A stretch of 64,000 nucleotides of DNA. Origin: JAKOWB01 sp038363005 (lineage in GTDB: Bacteria > Pseudomonadota > Alphaproteobacteria > Kiloniellales > JACOMY01). Below are positions 41,360 to 49,884 of the stretch, in pieces. The notes under the pieces are model-generated. The model had not been told where the DNA came from and ran no database searches. It saw nothing but the letters and a program-made list of their open reading frames with translations. A program made the position numbers and the translations under genes. The number at the start of each line of letters is the position of its first letter. The first letter of the stretch is position 1. The stretch spans positions 62,001 to 126,000 of the forward strand of contig JBBQBI010000005.1 of NCBI GenBank assembly GCA_038363005.1, in the 5' to 3' direction.

Positions 41360-41411
41360 CCAGACCGTCGGCTGGCTGCTCGCCTGCCCCGGCATTGGAC
41401 AGCATTGCCAC

Positions 41412-42506
41412 ATGAAGCCCACGACCAGCATAGCGCCCGGGAGCAGCCTGGGCGGCGGCCCGACCGGCGGCATCGCGCAGCTCAACGAGCGTTCGCGCGC
41501 GATCTTCCGCGCCATCGTCGAGGCCTATACCGAAAGCGGCACGCCGGTCGGTTCGCGCACGCTGTCGCGCAAGCTGGGCATGGAGCTGTCGCCCGCCACC
41601 ATCCGCAACGTCATGCAGGACCTTGAGGACCTGGGGCTGCTGTTCGCGCCGCACACCTCGGCCGGGCGGCTGCCGACCGAGCGCGGCCTCAGGCTCTTCG
41701 TCGACGGCCTGCTGGAGCACGGCAATCTGACCAGCGACGAGCGCAGCCGCATCGACGGCCAGTGCGTCGCCGCCGGCAAGTCGCTGCCTGAGATCCTGGA
41801 GCAGGCGACGCAAGCGCTGTCCGGGCTGTCGCGCTGCGCCGGCCTGGTGGTGGCGCCGCGGCTGGAAGAGGCGCTGAAGCACATCGAGTTCGTCTCGCTT
41901 GGGCCTGGGCGCGCGCTGGTCGTGCTGGTCACCGCCTCGGGCGCGGTGGAGAACCGCATCATCGACGTACCCATCGGGCTGCCGCCGGCCTCGCTGGTCG
42001 AGGCCTCGAACTACCTGGCCGCCCGCCTGGTCGGCCGTTCGCTGCGCGAAGCCGGCGAATCGATCCGCCTGGACCTGGAGGGCCACCGCGCTGAGCTGGA
42101 CCAGCTGACCCGCCGCCTGGTGGAAACCGGCCTGGCGCTGTGGTCGGGGCAGCCCGGCCGCGACGGCGCGCTGATCCTCAAGGGCCAGGCGCAGCTGCTG
42201 GAAGACATCACGGCGATCACCGACCTGGAGCGGGTGCGCCAGCTCTTCGCCGCGCTGGAAACCAAGGAATCGCTGCTCAAGCTGCTGTCGCTGACCGAGA
42301 CGGCGGAGGGCGTGCAGATCTTCATCGGCGCGGAGAACGAGCTGTTCGGCCTGACCGGCTGCTCGCTGGTGATCGCCCCCTATGCGAATTCCGCCAAGCA
42401 GATCGTCGGTGCCATCGGCGTGATCGGCCCGACCCGAATCAACTACGCGCGCATTATCCCCATGGTGGACTACACCGCCCGCCTGGTCGGCCGCCTGCTC
42501 GGCTGA
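41412..42506 (+). CDS. hrcA: Heat-inducible transcription repressor HrcA
   Basis: HrcA represses groESL and other class I heat-shock genes by binding CIRCE, aided by GroEL. The 364-residue protein starts at ATG 41412 (MKPTTSIAPGSSLGGG). The N-terminal winged helix includes LNERSRAIFRAIVEAYTESG, VGSRTLSRKLGMELSPATIR and NVMQDLEDLGLL, then HTSAGRLPTERGLRLFVDGL. The C-terminal domain has LVVLVTASGAVENRIIDVP, LTGCSLVIAPYA and GAIGVIGPTRINYARIIPMV. An upstream in-frame ATG-less extension to 41331 overlaps the promoter and is rejected. It is 34 bp upstream of grpE. Confidence 0.95.
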   Translation: MKPTTSIAPGSSLGGGPTGGIAQLNERSRAIFRAIVEAYTESGTPVGSRTLSRKLGMELSPATIRNVMQDLEDLGLLFAPHTSAGRLPTERGLRLFVDGLLEHGNLTSDERSRIDGQCVAAGKSLPEILEQATQALSGLSRCAGLVVAPRLEEALKHIEFVSLGPGRALVVLVTASGAVENRIIDVPIGLPPASLVEASNYLAARLVGRSLREAGESIRLDLEGHRAELDQLTRRLVETGLALWSGQPGRDGALILKGQAQLLEDITAITDLERVRQLFAALETKESLLKLLSLTETAEGVQIFIGAENELFGLTGCSLVIAPYANSAKQIVGAIGVIGPTRINYARIIPMVDYTARLVGRLLG

Positions 42507-42540
42507 GCGCGACCCTGGTATGAGAGAAAGGACGAAGGTC

Positions 42541-43131
42541 ATGCAGGACGAGCACAGGGCCAGCCCGGCGCCCGACGACGAGCAGAACCCGGCGCCAAAC
42601 GGCGACGACGCGGACGGCGCGGCCGCCGCCGAGGAGAGCCTCGACCCGATCGACCGCCTGACCGGCATCATCGCCAAGCTGGAGGTGGAGAAGCAGCAGC
42701 TGCGCGACCAGACGTTGCGCGCCATGGCGGAGGCCGAGAACACCCGCCGCCGGGTTGAGCGCGAGCGCGGCGACGCGGTGAAGTACGCCGCCATCCCGGT
42801 GCTGCGCGACGTGGTGCGCGCCGCCGACAACCTGGCGCGCGCGCTGGCCGCGGTGCCGGCCGAGGCGGCCGAGGGCAACGAGCAGCTGAAGACCCTGCGC
42901 GACGGCGTGGAGTTGACCGAGCGCGAGCTGCTGGCGGCTCTGCAGCGCCACCACGTCGAGAAGCTGGAGCCGCTGGGCGAGCCGCTGGACCCCAACCTGC
43001 ACGAGGCCATGTTCGAGATACCGACCGCCGAGCAAGCGCCCGGCACCGTGGTCCAGTTGCTGGAAGCGGGCTGGAAGCAGCATGATCGCCTGATCCGCCC
43101 GGCCCGCGTCGGTGTTGCCAAGGCGCCCTGA
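42541..43131 (+). CDS. grpE: Nucleotide exchange factor GrpE
   Basis: GrpE releases ADP from DnaK during protein folding and heat shock. The 196-residue protein has an acidic disordered N terminus, a long coiled-coil helix (IIAKLEVEKQQLRDQTLRAM then AEAENTRRRVERERGDAVKY) and a C-terminal beta domain with LEPLGEPLDPNLHEAMFEIP and GTVVQLLEAGWKQHDRLIRP. ATG at 42541 is preferred because AAAGGACGAAGG precedes it; ATG at 42520 would add seven residues. dnaK is not adjacent. Co-transcription with hrcA is likely. Confidence 0.95.
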   Translation: MQDEHRASPAPDDEQNPAPNGDDADGAAAAEESLDPIDRLTGIIAKLEVEKQQLRDQTLRAMAEAENTRRRVERERGDAVKYAAIPVLRDVVRAADNLARALAAVPAEAAEGNEQLKTLRDGVELTERELLAALQRHHVEKLEPLGEPLDPNLHEAMFEIPTAEQAPGTVVQLLEAGWKQHDRLIRPARVGVAKAP

Positions 43132-43186
43132 ACCGGCCAGTCCCTAGACCGGCCAGTCATCGACCAATTCGAAGGGGGAGAACACC

Positions 43187-44230
43187 ATGGAGTACCGTCC
43201 GCTCGGGCGCACGGACCTGCGGGTCAGCGCCGTGATGCTCGGCACCATGACCTGGGGCGAGCAGAACAGCGAGGCCGAGGGCCACGCGCAGATGGACCTG
43301 GCGCTGGAGCGCGGGGTCAACTTCTGGGACACCGCCGAGATGTATCCGGTGGCGCCACGGGCGGAGACCTATGGCCGCACCGAGGAGATCATGGGCACCT
43401 GGTTCGCCAGTCGCGGCCGCCGCGACCAGGTGATCCTGGCGACCAAGGCGCTGGGTCCCGACGACGGGCGCTTTCCCTATATCCGCGATGGCAAGACCCG
43501 GCTCGACCGCGCCAACATCCTGGCGGCGGTGGACGCCAGCCTGCGGCGCCTGCAGACCGACTACATCGACCTCTATCAGCTGCACTGGCCTGACCGCTCG
43601 ACCAACACCTTCGGCCGGTTGAGCTACAAGCCGCAGGCCAACGAGAAGCAGACGCCGATCGCCGAGACCCTGGGGGTGCTGGACGAGGTGGTGAAGAGCG
43701 GCAAGGTGCGCCACATCGGGCTGTCGAACGAATCGCCCTGGGGCGTGATGACCTTCCTGAAGCTGGCCGAGCAGGGCGTCGGCCCGCGCGTCGTGTCGGT
43801 GCAGAACGCCTACAGCTTGCTGAACCGCACCTTTGAAAACTCCTTGGCCGAGGTGGCACATCGCGAGGACGTCGGCCTGCTGGCCTATGCCCCGGCCGCC
43901 GCCGGCGTGCTGTCGGGCAAGTACCTGGGCGGCGCCCGGCCGCAGGGCTCCCGCATCCAGCTCTTCCCGCAGAACACCCGCTACATGACCGAGTCGGGCG
44001 AAGCCGCCACCGCGGCGTACGTCGAACTGGCACGTAAGTACGGGCTGGATCCCGTACGCATGGCCACGGCCTTCGTGCTGCAGCAGCCCTTCGTCACGGC
44101 GGCGATTGTCGGCGCCACCAGCCTGGGGCAGCTGGAGAACCAGCTGGCCGCGCTGGACACCAGGCTGAGCAAGGAGCAGCTGGCCGAGATCGACCAGGTC
44201 CATGCCCGCTACACTTTCCCCTGCCCTTAA
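43187..44230 (+). CDS. Tas-like aldo/keto reductase
   Basis: A 347-residue NADP(H)-dependent aldo/keto reductase with a TIM-barrel fold. MEYRPLGRTDLRVSAVMLGT, the catalytic D/Y pair in NFWDTAEMYPVAPRAETYGR, TDYIDLYQLHWPDR with its histidine, and GKVRHIGLSNESPWGVMTFL are in the right order. VQNAYSLLNRTFENSLAEVA and the cofactor region AAIVGATSLGQLENQLAAL follow. The Y-P-V-x-P-R-x-E-T-x-G pattern is characteristic of the Tas subgroup. ATG at 43187 follows GGGGGAGAACACC. Substrate unknown. Not clearly in an operon with grpE (about 55 bp gap). Confidence 0.92.
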   Translation: MEYRPLGRTDLRVSAVMLGTMTWGEQNSEAEGHAQMDLALERGVNFWDTAEMYPVAPRAETYGRTEEIMGTWFASRGRRDQVILATKALGPDDGRFPYIRDGKTRLDRANILAAVDASLRRLQTDYIDLYQLHWPDRSTNTFGRLSYKPQANEKQTPIAETLGVLDEVVKSGKVRHIGLSNESPWGVMTFLKLAEQGVGPRVVSVQNAYSLLNRTFENSLAEVAHREDVGLLAYAPAAAGVLSGKYLGGARPQGSRIQLFPQNTRYMTESGEAATAAYVELARKYGLDPVRMATAFVLQQPFVTAAIVGATSLGQLENQLAALDTRLSKEQLAEIDQVHARYTFPCP

Positions 44231-44348
44231 GGCCTTGGCTGTCGGCACGGCAGGGCATTGGCGTCGCAGGGCTGGCGAGGCGGTTTCCAACGCGGCGGAA
44301 AAGGTTCTAGGATTCCCCCTCGGCGTCCCCCGAGACGGAGGATTGATC

Positions 44349-44906
44349 ATGCGCCTCTTCGTGGCCCTCGGCTTGCCAGACGAAGTGCGTGACCTGCTCG
44401 GCGAGCTGGAGGACGCCCTGCCGGGCGCCCGCTGGGTGGCGCCAGAGAACCTGCACATCACGCTGCGCTTCATCGGCGAGGTCGACGGCGGCCTGGCCCA
44501 GGACATCGATGCCGAGCTGACCGGCCTGTCCGGCGTCGGCTTCGAGGTCACGCTGGCTGGCCTGGGCGTCTTCGGCGAGGCGCCGAAGACCCGCGCCCTC
44601 TACGCCCGGGTCGAACCCTGCGAGCCGCTGACCCGGCTGCAGCAGAAGGTGGAGAAGGCGCTGCAGCGCGCCGGCTGCCCGCCGGAGGGTCGCAAGTTCA
44701 AGCCGCACGTCACCCTGGCCCGCTTCAAGGGCCCGACCGGGCTGGAGCTGGAACGCTTTGTGGTGCGGCATTCGCTGTTGCGCGCCGGCCCCTTCCCGGT
44801 GGCCGACTTCCAGCTCTATCAGTCCTTCCTGTCCGGCGAAGGCGCGATCTATCGCGAGGAAGCCGCCTATCCGCTGAGCCGCCCGCGCCTGACGGTCGGC
44901 GCCTAG
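44349..44906 (+). CDS. thpR: RNA 2',3'-cyclic phosphodiesterase (2H family)
   Basis: ThpR (LigT) opens 2',3'-cyclic phosphates on RNA ends. Both HxTx motifs are present: H36-I-T38-L in ENLHITLRFIGEV and H120-V-T122-L in KPHVTLARFKG. The 185-residue protein starts MRLFVALGLPDEVRDLLGEL at ATG 44349, with GGAGG a few bases upstream; the longer open frame upstream is not conserved. It ends in SGEGAIYREEAAYPL, as in the family. Its stop overlaps the stop of the convergent EamA gene in CTAG. Confidence 0.93.
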   Translation: MRLFVALGLPDEVRDLLGELEDALPGARWVAPENLHITLRFIGEVDGGLAQDIDAELTGLSGVGFEVTLAGLGVFGEAPKTRALYARVEPCEPLTRLQQKVEKALQRAGCPPEGRKFKPHVTLARFKGPTGLELERFVVRHSLLRAGPFPVADFQLYQSFLSGEGAIYREEAAYPLSRPRLTVGA

Positions 44907-45820
44907 ATCCGCGGCAGCTTCGCCGAGGGACGCCGCGAGCGGACCGCCTCGCGCCAGGCGATATAGAGGCCTGAAGCCACCAACAGCGCGGCGCCGTACC
45001 AGACATGTGGCCCAGGGAACTCGTTCCAGATCGCCCAGCCCATGAGCGTCCCCCAGATCAGCGCGGTGTACTCGAAGGGCGCGACCAGCGAGGCCGGGGC
45101 GTAGCGGAAGCCCAGTGTCATGCACTGCAGGGCGACGCCACCAATCAGCCCCATGGCGACGAAGAGCGCCCAGTCCTGCCACGCCGCTGGCGTGGTCCAG
45201 CCCCAGGCCAGCAGCAGCGCCGAGGGCAGGAACTGCCCCAGGGTGGAGTAGAAAATGATGGCGCCGTTGCCGTCGGTGCGGCCCAGGCGCCGCGTCAGCA
45301 CCGAAGCCAGCGCAAAGCTGAAGCCCGAGCCGACCAGGTAGAGGGCCTCGATGCGGAAGGTCCCGGCGCCGGGCTGCATGGCGATCACCACGCCGCAGAA
45401 GCCCACCACCACGGCACCCAGGCGGTGCGGCCCGACCTTCTCGCCAAGCAGCGGGATCGACAGCAGCGTGAGGAACAGCGGCCCGGTGAAGGCCAGGGTC
45501 AGGGCCTCGGCCAGCGGCATGACGCGAATGCCGATGAAGAAGCTGGTGATGGCCCCCATCACCGCCAGCGAGCGGACCAGGTGCAACAGCGGCCGGCGCG
45601 TGCGCAGCGTGGCCCAGCCGCCATCGGCCCGCACCACCGGGATCACCGGCAGGAAACCGAAGAGCGAGCGGAAGAAGATGATCTGCATGACCGAATAGCC
45701 GGCGCCGCCCAGCCACTTCGCCATCGCGTCCATCAGCGAAAACAGCAGGTAGGCCAGCACGGCAAAGCCGATGCCGCGCAGCGCGCGGTCTCGCTGCACA
45801 CCCACGGTCAGGCTGGTCAT
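44903..45820 (-). CDS. EamA/DMT-superfamily transporter
   Basis: A 305-residue inner-membrane protein with two EamA repeats and about ten hydrophobic segments. IGFAVLAYLLFSLMDAMAKW opens the first repeat, with FFRSLFGFLPVIPVV and PLAEALTLAFTGPLFLTLLS. The second repeat includes FYSTLGQFLPSALLLAWGW and YAPASLVAPFEYTALIWGTL. It ends SGLYIAWREA, like RhaT/YdcZ-type DMT proteins. ATG at 45820 (MTSLTVGVQRDRALRG) is chosen over an upstream start. Substrate unknown. Confidence 0.88.
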   Translation of the reverse strand: MTSLTVGVQRDRALRGIGFAVLAYLLFSLMDAMAKWLGGAGYSVMQIIFFRSLFGFLPVIPVVRADGGWATLRTRRPLLHLVRSLAVMGAITSFFIGIRVMPLAEALTLAFTGPLFLTLLSIPLLGEKVGPHRLGAVVVGFCGVVIAMQPGAGTFRIEALYLVGSGFSFALASVLTRRLGRTDGNGAIIFYSTLGQFLPSALLLAWGWTTPAAWQDWALFVAMGLIGGVALQCMTLGFRYAPASLVAPFEYTALIWGTLMGWAIWNEFPGPHVWYGAALLVASGLYIAWREAVRSRRPSAKLPRI

Positions 45821-45908
45821 GGCTGCCGGTCCCTCATGCGCCGACACTCGGCGAAGCACGGCAGGCCGGCAAGCCTCCGCTTTGCAAGGCAGCCTTGAGG
45901 CTCGCGGT

Positions 45909-46625
45909 CTAGGAATTCAGGGTCAGGCTGTCGTCCGGCAACCCTAGGCGGCTGACGAAGCCCAGCCGCCCGGCCGGGGTGATGGCCACCGCACGGCTGT
46001 CCTTCTGCCGGCGGATCCAGCCGAGCTGGAAGCAGCGCGCCGCCAGCGCCTGGCCCAGCGCGCCGGCCAGGTGCGGGCGCCGTTCGCTCCAGTCCAGGCA
46101 GGGGCGGCAGAAGCAGCGCTTGCCGCCGGCCAGGCCCTCGAGGTCGAGGCCGAAGGCGCCGAGGAACTCCGCGCCCCCCACGGTGACGCGGCCGCCTTCG
46201 GCGGTGAGCTCCAGGTGGCCGGCGTCAACCAGCGCGTCGGCCAGCGCCACCCCCAACCGGCCGGCCAGGTGGTCGTAGCAGGTGCGGGCCAGGCGCAGCG
46301 CCACATCGGCCGGCCCGGTCGGGCGATGCCGCTTGGGGCCCTCCCCGGCGACCAGCTGGATACCCTCCAGCATGCGCGCGACCAGCGGCGAGGCCAGGCG
46401 GAAATAGCGGTGCCGGCCCTGCTTCTCCAGCGCCAGCAGGCCAAGCGCGGTCAGCTTCGTCAGGTGGCCGCTGGCGGTCGGCGCGCTGATGCCGCCGTGC
46501 CAGGCCAGCTCGCCCGCGGTCAGCGCGCGGCCGTCGAGCAGCGCGGTCAGCATCTTGGCGCGACTGGGATCGCCCAGGGCGGCGCCGATCTCGGCCAGGG
46601 CGACGGGGGAGGCGATCTGCGACAT
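45909..46625 (-). CDS. ArsR-type winged-helix transcriptional regulator
   Basis: A 238-residue regulator. The N-terminal ArsR-like domain (LAEIGAALGDPSRAKMLTAL, WHGGISAPTASGHLTKLTAL then EKQGRHRYFRLA) binds DNA. The C-terminal half carries a Cys-rich stretch KRCFCRPCLDWSERRPHLAG, with three cysteines in five residues, which could bind metal or sense redox or an electrophile. Family members with this end are known but their signals are not settled. It is divergent from the sirtuin gene across about 180 bp. ATG at 46625. Confidence 0.85.
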   Translation of the reverse strand: MSQIASPVALAEIGAALGDPSRAKMLTALLDGRALTAGELAWHGGISAPTASGHLTKLTALGLLALEKQGRHRYFRLASPLVARMLEGIQLVAGEGPKRHRPTGPADVALRLARTCYDHLAGRLGVALADALVDAGHLELTAEGGRVTVGGAEFLGAFGLDLEGLAGGKRCFCRPCLDWSERRPHLAGALGQALAARCFQLGWIRRQKDSRAVAITPAGRLGFVSRLGLPDDSLTLNS

Positions 46626-46803
46626 GGCTGCACCTTCCGCTGCTGCGCCGTCTTCGATGCCGGGACAGGGACTGTCCCGAATACCCGCAGTCTAGGTCGC
46701 CACCTGCGGCCTGTCGCCTGACGACACTTCGGCCGCGGCCGAAGCGACGCGGCCCGCAAGCCCTTCTGGCGGTAGGTGCGGCAGTCGGGCTATCACTGCG
46801 GCC

Positions 46804-47544
46804 ATGCTGACGAAAGCTTGGCCGCCCCGGCGCATCGTCGTGTTGACCGGGGCCGGCATCTCACAGGAATCCGGCCTCGAGACCTTCCGCGACAAGGGTG
46901 GGCTCTGGTCGCGCGTGCGCCTGGAGGACGTGGCGACGCCAGAGGGTTTCGCGCGCGATCCGCTGCGCGTGCAGGCCTTCTACAATGCGCGCCGCCAAGG
47001 CCTGTTCGACCCGGCGGTGCAGCCCAACGCGGCGCACTGCGCGCTGGCGCGGCTACAGGCCGCGACGGACTTCGAGACGCTGCTGGTGACGCAGAACATC
47101 GACGACCTGCACGAACGCGGCGGCGCCGCGCAGGTGCTGCACATGCATGGCGAGCTGCTGAAGGTGCGCTGCCTGGCCTGCGACGCGGTGACCGCTTGGC
47201 CCGGCGATCTGGAGCCCGGCAGCGCCTGCCCCGGCTGTGGCGCCCTGGGCCGGCTGCGGCCGCATGTCGTCTGGTTCGGCGAGATGCCGCTGGAGATGGA
47301 GCGCATCCAGGCCGCGCTGGCGGCCAGCGACCTCTTCGTGTCGATCGGCACCTCGGGCAATGTCTATCCCGCCGCCGGCTTCGTCGCCGAGGCACGCGCC
47401 GCCGGCGCTCACACCGTGGAGCTCAACCTCGAGCCCTCCGAGGGCACGCGGCTGTTTGGCGAGGTGCACCACGGCCCGGCCAGCCAGGTGGTCCCGGCCT
47501 GGGTCGAAAGCCTGTTGGCCCAGACCCGGCCGGACCAGCGCTAA
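46804..47544 (+). CDS. cobB: NAD-dependent protein deacylase, sirtuin family
   Basis: CobB-type sirtuins remove acyl groups from lysines using NAD+. The 246-residue protein shows the NAD motif TGAGISQESGLETFRD, QNIDDLH, catalytic H115 in HMHGELLKVRC and a zinc site of C123, C126, C142 and C145. Y60-N-A-R63 in AFYNARRQGL matches the Tyr/Arg pair of SIRT5/CobB class III enzymes that bind succinyl or malonyl groups, so desuccinylase activity is likely in addition to deacetylase. ATG at 46804. Its TAA stop overlaps the stop of a small convergent frame. Confidence 0.93.
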   Translation: MLTKAWPPRRIVVLTGAGISQESGLETFRDKGGLWSRVRLEDVATPEGFARDPLRVQAFYNARRQGLFDPAVQPNAAHCALARLQAATDFETLLVTQNIDDLHERGGAAQVLHMHGELLKVRCLACDAVTAWPGDLEPGSACPGCGALGRLRPHVVWFGEMPLEMERIQAALAASDLFVSIGTSGNVYPAAGFVAEARAAGAHTVELNLEPSEGTRLFGEVHHGPASQVVPAWVESLLAQTRPDQR

Positions 47545-47735
47545 TCGCTCTCCCCCAGCGCGCGTTCGCTCGGATGGCGCAGCGCTTCTTCGATTTGGCG
47601 GCGCCGCGTGCCGCGACGCATCTCACGATGCGCGGCGCCGACCAGGCCGGGCACCGCGTGCGGTCCGGTCGCGGGCTCGGCCGTCGTCGCGGCGGCGGGC
47701 TTGGTGGCGGGGGGACGCTTGCTCTTGCTGGTCAT
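47541..47735 (-). CDS. Small basic hypothetical protein, 64 residues
   Basis: A short frame reading MTSKSKRPPATKPAAATTAE, then GPHAVPGLVGAAHREMRRGT, then RRRQIEEALRHPSERALGES. A Lys/Pro/Ala-rich disordered start is followed by a probably helical Arg/Glu-rich end. CAGGTG sits upstream of ATG at 47735, and the stop shares bases with the sirtuin stop, consistent with tight packing of real genes. No family recognised. The composition could also arise by chance in GC-rich DNA, hence the modest confidence. Confidence 0.45.
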   Translation of the reverse strand: MTSKSKRPPATKPAAATTAEPATGPHAVPGLVGAAHREMRRGTRRRQIEEALRHPSERALGESD

Positions 47736-47854
47736 GGCGCACCTGCAAATGCCGTTTCAGGAATAACACTCCTTTTTGCACCTAGGCAGCATCATGGCTG
47801 GCTTGTAGCGAAGTCATCTTGACGTTTTCTTAAACAGAACTTCATGATCTCGGC

Positions 47855-48778
47855 ATGGCAAACTGGTTGCCCGGACTGGGTCTGCTGCGCGGCTTCGAGG
47901 CGACCGCCCGGCATTTGAGCTTCACCCGCGCGGCCGCCGAACTGGGCGTCACGCCGGCCGCCGTCAGCCATCATGTGCGCGAACTGGAACGCCTGCTGCA
48001 GGTGTCGCTGCTGAAGCGCTCCAGCCGCTCGGTGAAGGCCACGCCCGAGGGCGAGATCCTGAAGGCCGGCGTGGCCGAGGGATTGGACGCCATCCGCCGC
48101 GCCGTGCAGCGCATCACCGGCGAGCGGCGCCATCGGCTGGTGATCAGCGTCACCCCCTCGTTCGCCGCCAAGTGGCTGATGCCGCGCCTGCCGCGCTTCC
48201 TGAAGGATCGCCCGGAAGCCGACGTGCGGCTGGACGTCAACACGCGGCTGGTGGATTTCAACCGCGACGACGCCGACCTTGGCCTGCGCTTCGGCCTGGG
48301 GCGCTACGAGGGGCTGGGCGTCGACCGCCTGTTCGAGGAGACCATCTTCCCGGTCTGCAGTCCGGCGCTGCTGGCCGGTCCGAAGCCATTGCGGCGGCCG
48401 GAGGACCTGAGCCACCACACGCTGCTGCACGTCGACTGGCAGGCCCAGGGCGCCACCTGGCCGGACTGGGACATGTGGCTGCAGGCGGCCCACGTGGTCG
48501 GTGTCGATGCCACCCGCGGCCTGCACCTCAGCATGACCTCGCTGGCGCTGCAGGCGGCCATGGACAACCAGGGCGTGGCGCTGGGGGAATCCACCCTGGT
48601 GGCCGACGACCTGGCAGCCGGTCGCCTGGTACGGCCCTTCCGGGTCGCGCTGCCGGGACCGGCCGGCTTCTGCTATCACCTGGTGCATCCGCCGGGCGCG
48701 TTGGAGCGGCCGCTGGTCAAGGCCTTCCGCGACTGGGTGCTGGCCGAGGCGCAGGACAGCCGCAGCAAGGCCGCCTAG
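47855..48778 (+). CDS. LysR-family regulator, GcvA type
   Basis: A 307-residue LysR-type regulator. The N-terminal winged helix reads LGLLRGFEATARHLSFTRAA, ELGVTPAAVSHHVRELERLL, typical of the GcvA/AmpR subgroup. The effector domain has RLVISVTPSFAAKWLMPRLP, DADLGLRFGLGRYEGL and a late GVALGESTLVADDLAAGRLV. The gap before it (47736-47854) is AT-richer than the surroundings and includes TTGACG at 47819-47824, perhaps its promoter. The target gene is not evident; the neighbouring Gfo/Idh gene converges on it. Confidence 0.9.
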   Translation: MANWLPGLGLLRGFEATARHLSFTRAAAELGVTPAAVSHHVRELERLLQVSLLKRSSRSVKATPEGEILKAGVAEGLDAIRRAVQRITGERRHRLVISVTPSFAAKWLMPRLPRFLKDRPEADVRLDVNTRLVDFNRDDADLGLRFGLGRYEGLGVDRLFEETIFPVCSPALLAGPKPLRRPEDLSHHTLLHVDWQAQGATWPDWDMWLQAAHVVGVDATRGLHLSMTSLALQAAMDNQGVALGESTLVADDLAAGRLVRPFRVALPGPAGFCYHLVHPPGALERPLVKAFRDWVLAEAQDSRSKAA

Positions 48779-48806
48779 TAGCCCAGGCCGGCTTGAGCCG
48801 TCCCGA

Positions 48807-49853
48807 TCAGCGATAGGCCAACAGCAGGGTTTCCAGCGCCGCCAGCCCGGCTTCGCCCGGCGTGCTGGCGGGGCGGCCGGCCTGCACGTCGTCCACCAAG
48901 CACTGCATCTGGGCGCGGAAATGATCGGGCGGCGGCGCGCCCTCCAGCGGCACCTGGCGCGGCCCCTCGGCGGTGAAGTGATACAGCAGATTGGCGTAGT
49001 GGAAGACGCGCAGCGATCCCTTGGTGCCGTAGAAGTGGATCGAGCTGGGGTGCTTGATCCAGCCGCCGGCCTTGACGTAGCCGTCGACATCCCAGCCGTC
49101 GCCCAGGCTGAAGAGCCCTTCGTTCGGCAGCTCGGTCGGGAAGGTGCATTCGTTGTAGACCAGCTCGGCCACCGCGCCGCTGTCGTAGTCGAGCTGCAGG
49201 AACTCGCTGCGCATCGGCTGGCCGCTGCGGTTGCCGCGCCCGTGGCCGCCGCTGATCTGGGCGCCGGTCGCCCAGGCGAAGACGTCGATCAGGTGGATGC
49301 CATGGTCGACCAGCCCCATGGGAAAACCGCCGGGTCCGCCCAGCGGATAGTGGTGCGTCGACATCGGCTGCGTCAGCTCCGGCCCCTTCCCGCCCAGCGC
49401 CTGTTCGCGCATCAGCACCACCTCGCCGATCACGCCGGCCTGGATCAGCTCACGCGCCTTGCGCACCGCCGGCAGGAAGCGATAGGTCGAGCCGTAGAAC
49501 AGCCGCACGCCGGCGGCGGCGCAGCCCGCGATCATGCGGCGCGCGCTGTCGGGAGTCAGCGCCATGGGCTTTTCCACCAGCACCTGGACGCCGCGAGATG
49601 CCGCCAGCGCGGTCAAGGCCTCGTGGCTGGCGGCCGGCGTGGCGATGCAGAGAATGTCGAGCTTGGCCTCCGCCAACATGGCGTCGACGTCCTGGTAGGT
49701 GGCCAATCCACGCGCCGGGTCGAGCGACGCCAACGCCGGCGCGCTGGCATCGGCGACGGCGACCAGCCGCGCCCCGGCCAGGTCGCGATAGGCCTCGGCA
49801 TGAATGCGCCCGACCGTGCCCAGCCCGACCAATCCAACCCGCAGTTCCGTCAT
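48807..49853 (-). CDS. Gfo/Idh/MocA family oxidoreductase
   Basis: A 348-residue NAD(P)-dependent oxidoreductase. Rossmann start MTELRVGLVGLGTVGRIHAE, then CIATPAASHEALTALAA and the family lysine in VLVEKPMALTPDSARRMIAG. GLVDHGIHLIDVFAWATG holds the substrate-site D-H-G-x-H-x2-D pattern. ATG at 49853 follows TGGAGT. It lies 31 bp after the GntR regulator gene on the same strand, so both may be controlled by the palindrome at 50613. Substrate unknown; sugar or inositol derivative is the family norm. Confidence 0.87.
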   Translation of the reverse strand: MTELRVGLVGLGTVGRIHAEAYRDLAGARLVAVADASAPALASLDPARGLATYQDVDAMLAEAKLDILCIATPAASHEALTALAASRGVQVLVEKPMALTPDSARRMIAGCAAAGVRLFYGSTYRFLPAVRKARELIQAGVIGEVVLMREQALGGKGPELTQPMSTHHYPLGGPGGFPMGLVDHGIHLIDVFAWATGAQISGGHGRGNRSGQPMRSEFLQLDYDSGAVAELVYNECTFPTELPNEGLFSLGDGWDVDGYVKAGGWIKHPSSIHFYGTKGSLRVFHYANLLYHFTAEGPRQVPLEGAPPPDHFRAQMQCLVDDVQAGRPASTPGEAGLAALETLLLAYR

Positions 49854-49884
49854 CGCAGACTCCATTCGCCAGGGGATGCACCCA

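Noticed and set aside
41240..41411. CIRCE element for HrcA
   Set aside because: No TTAGCACTC-N9-GAGTGCTAA or near match is present in the hrcA upstream region.
41073..43160. A 695-codon leftward frame covering hrcA and grpE
   Set aside because: hrcA, grpE and rph are unambiguous on their own frames; the long frame is a shadow.
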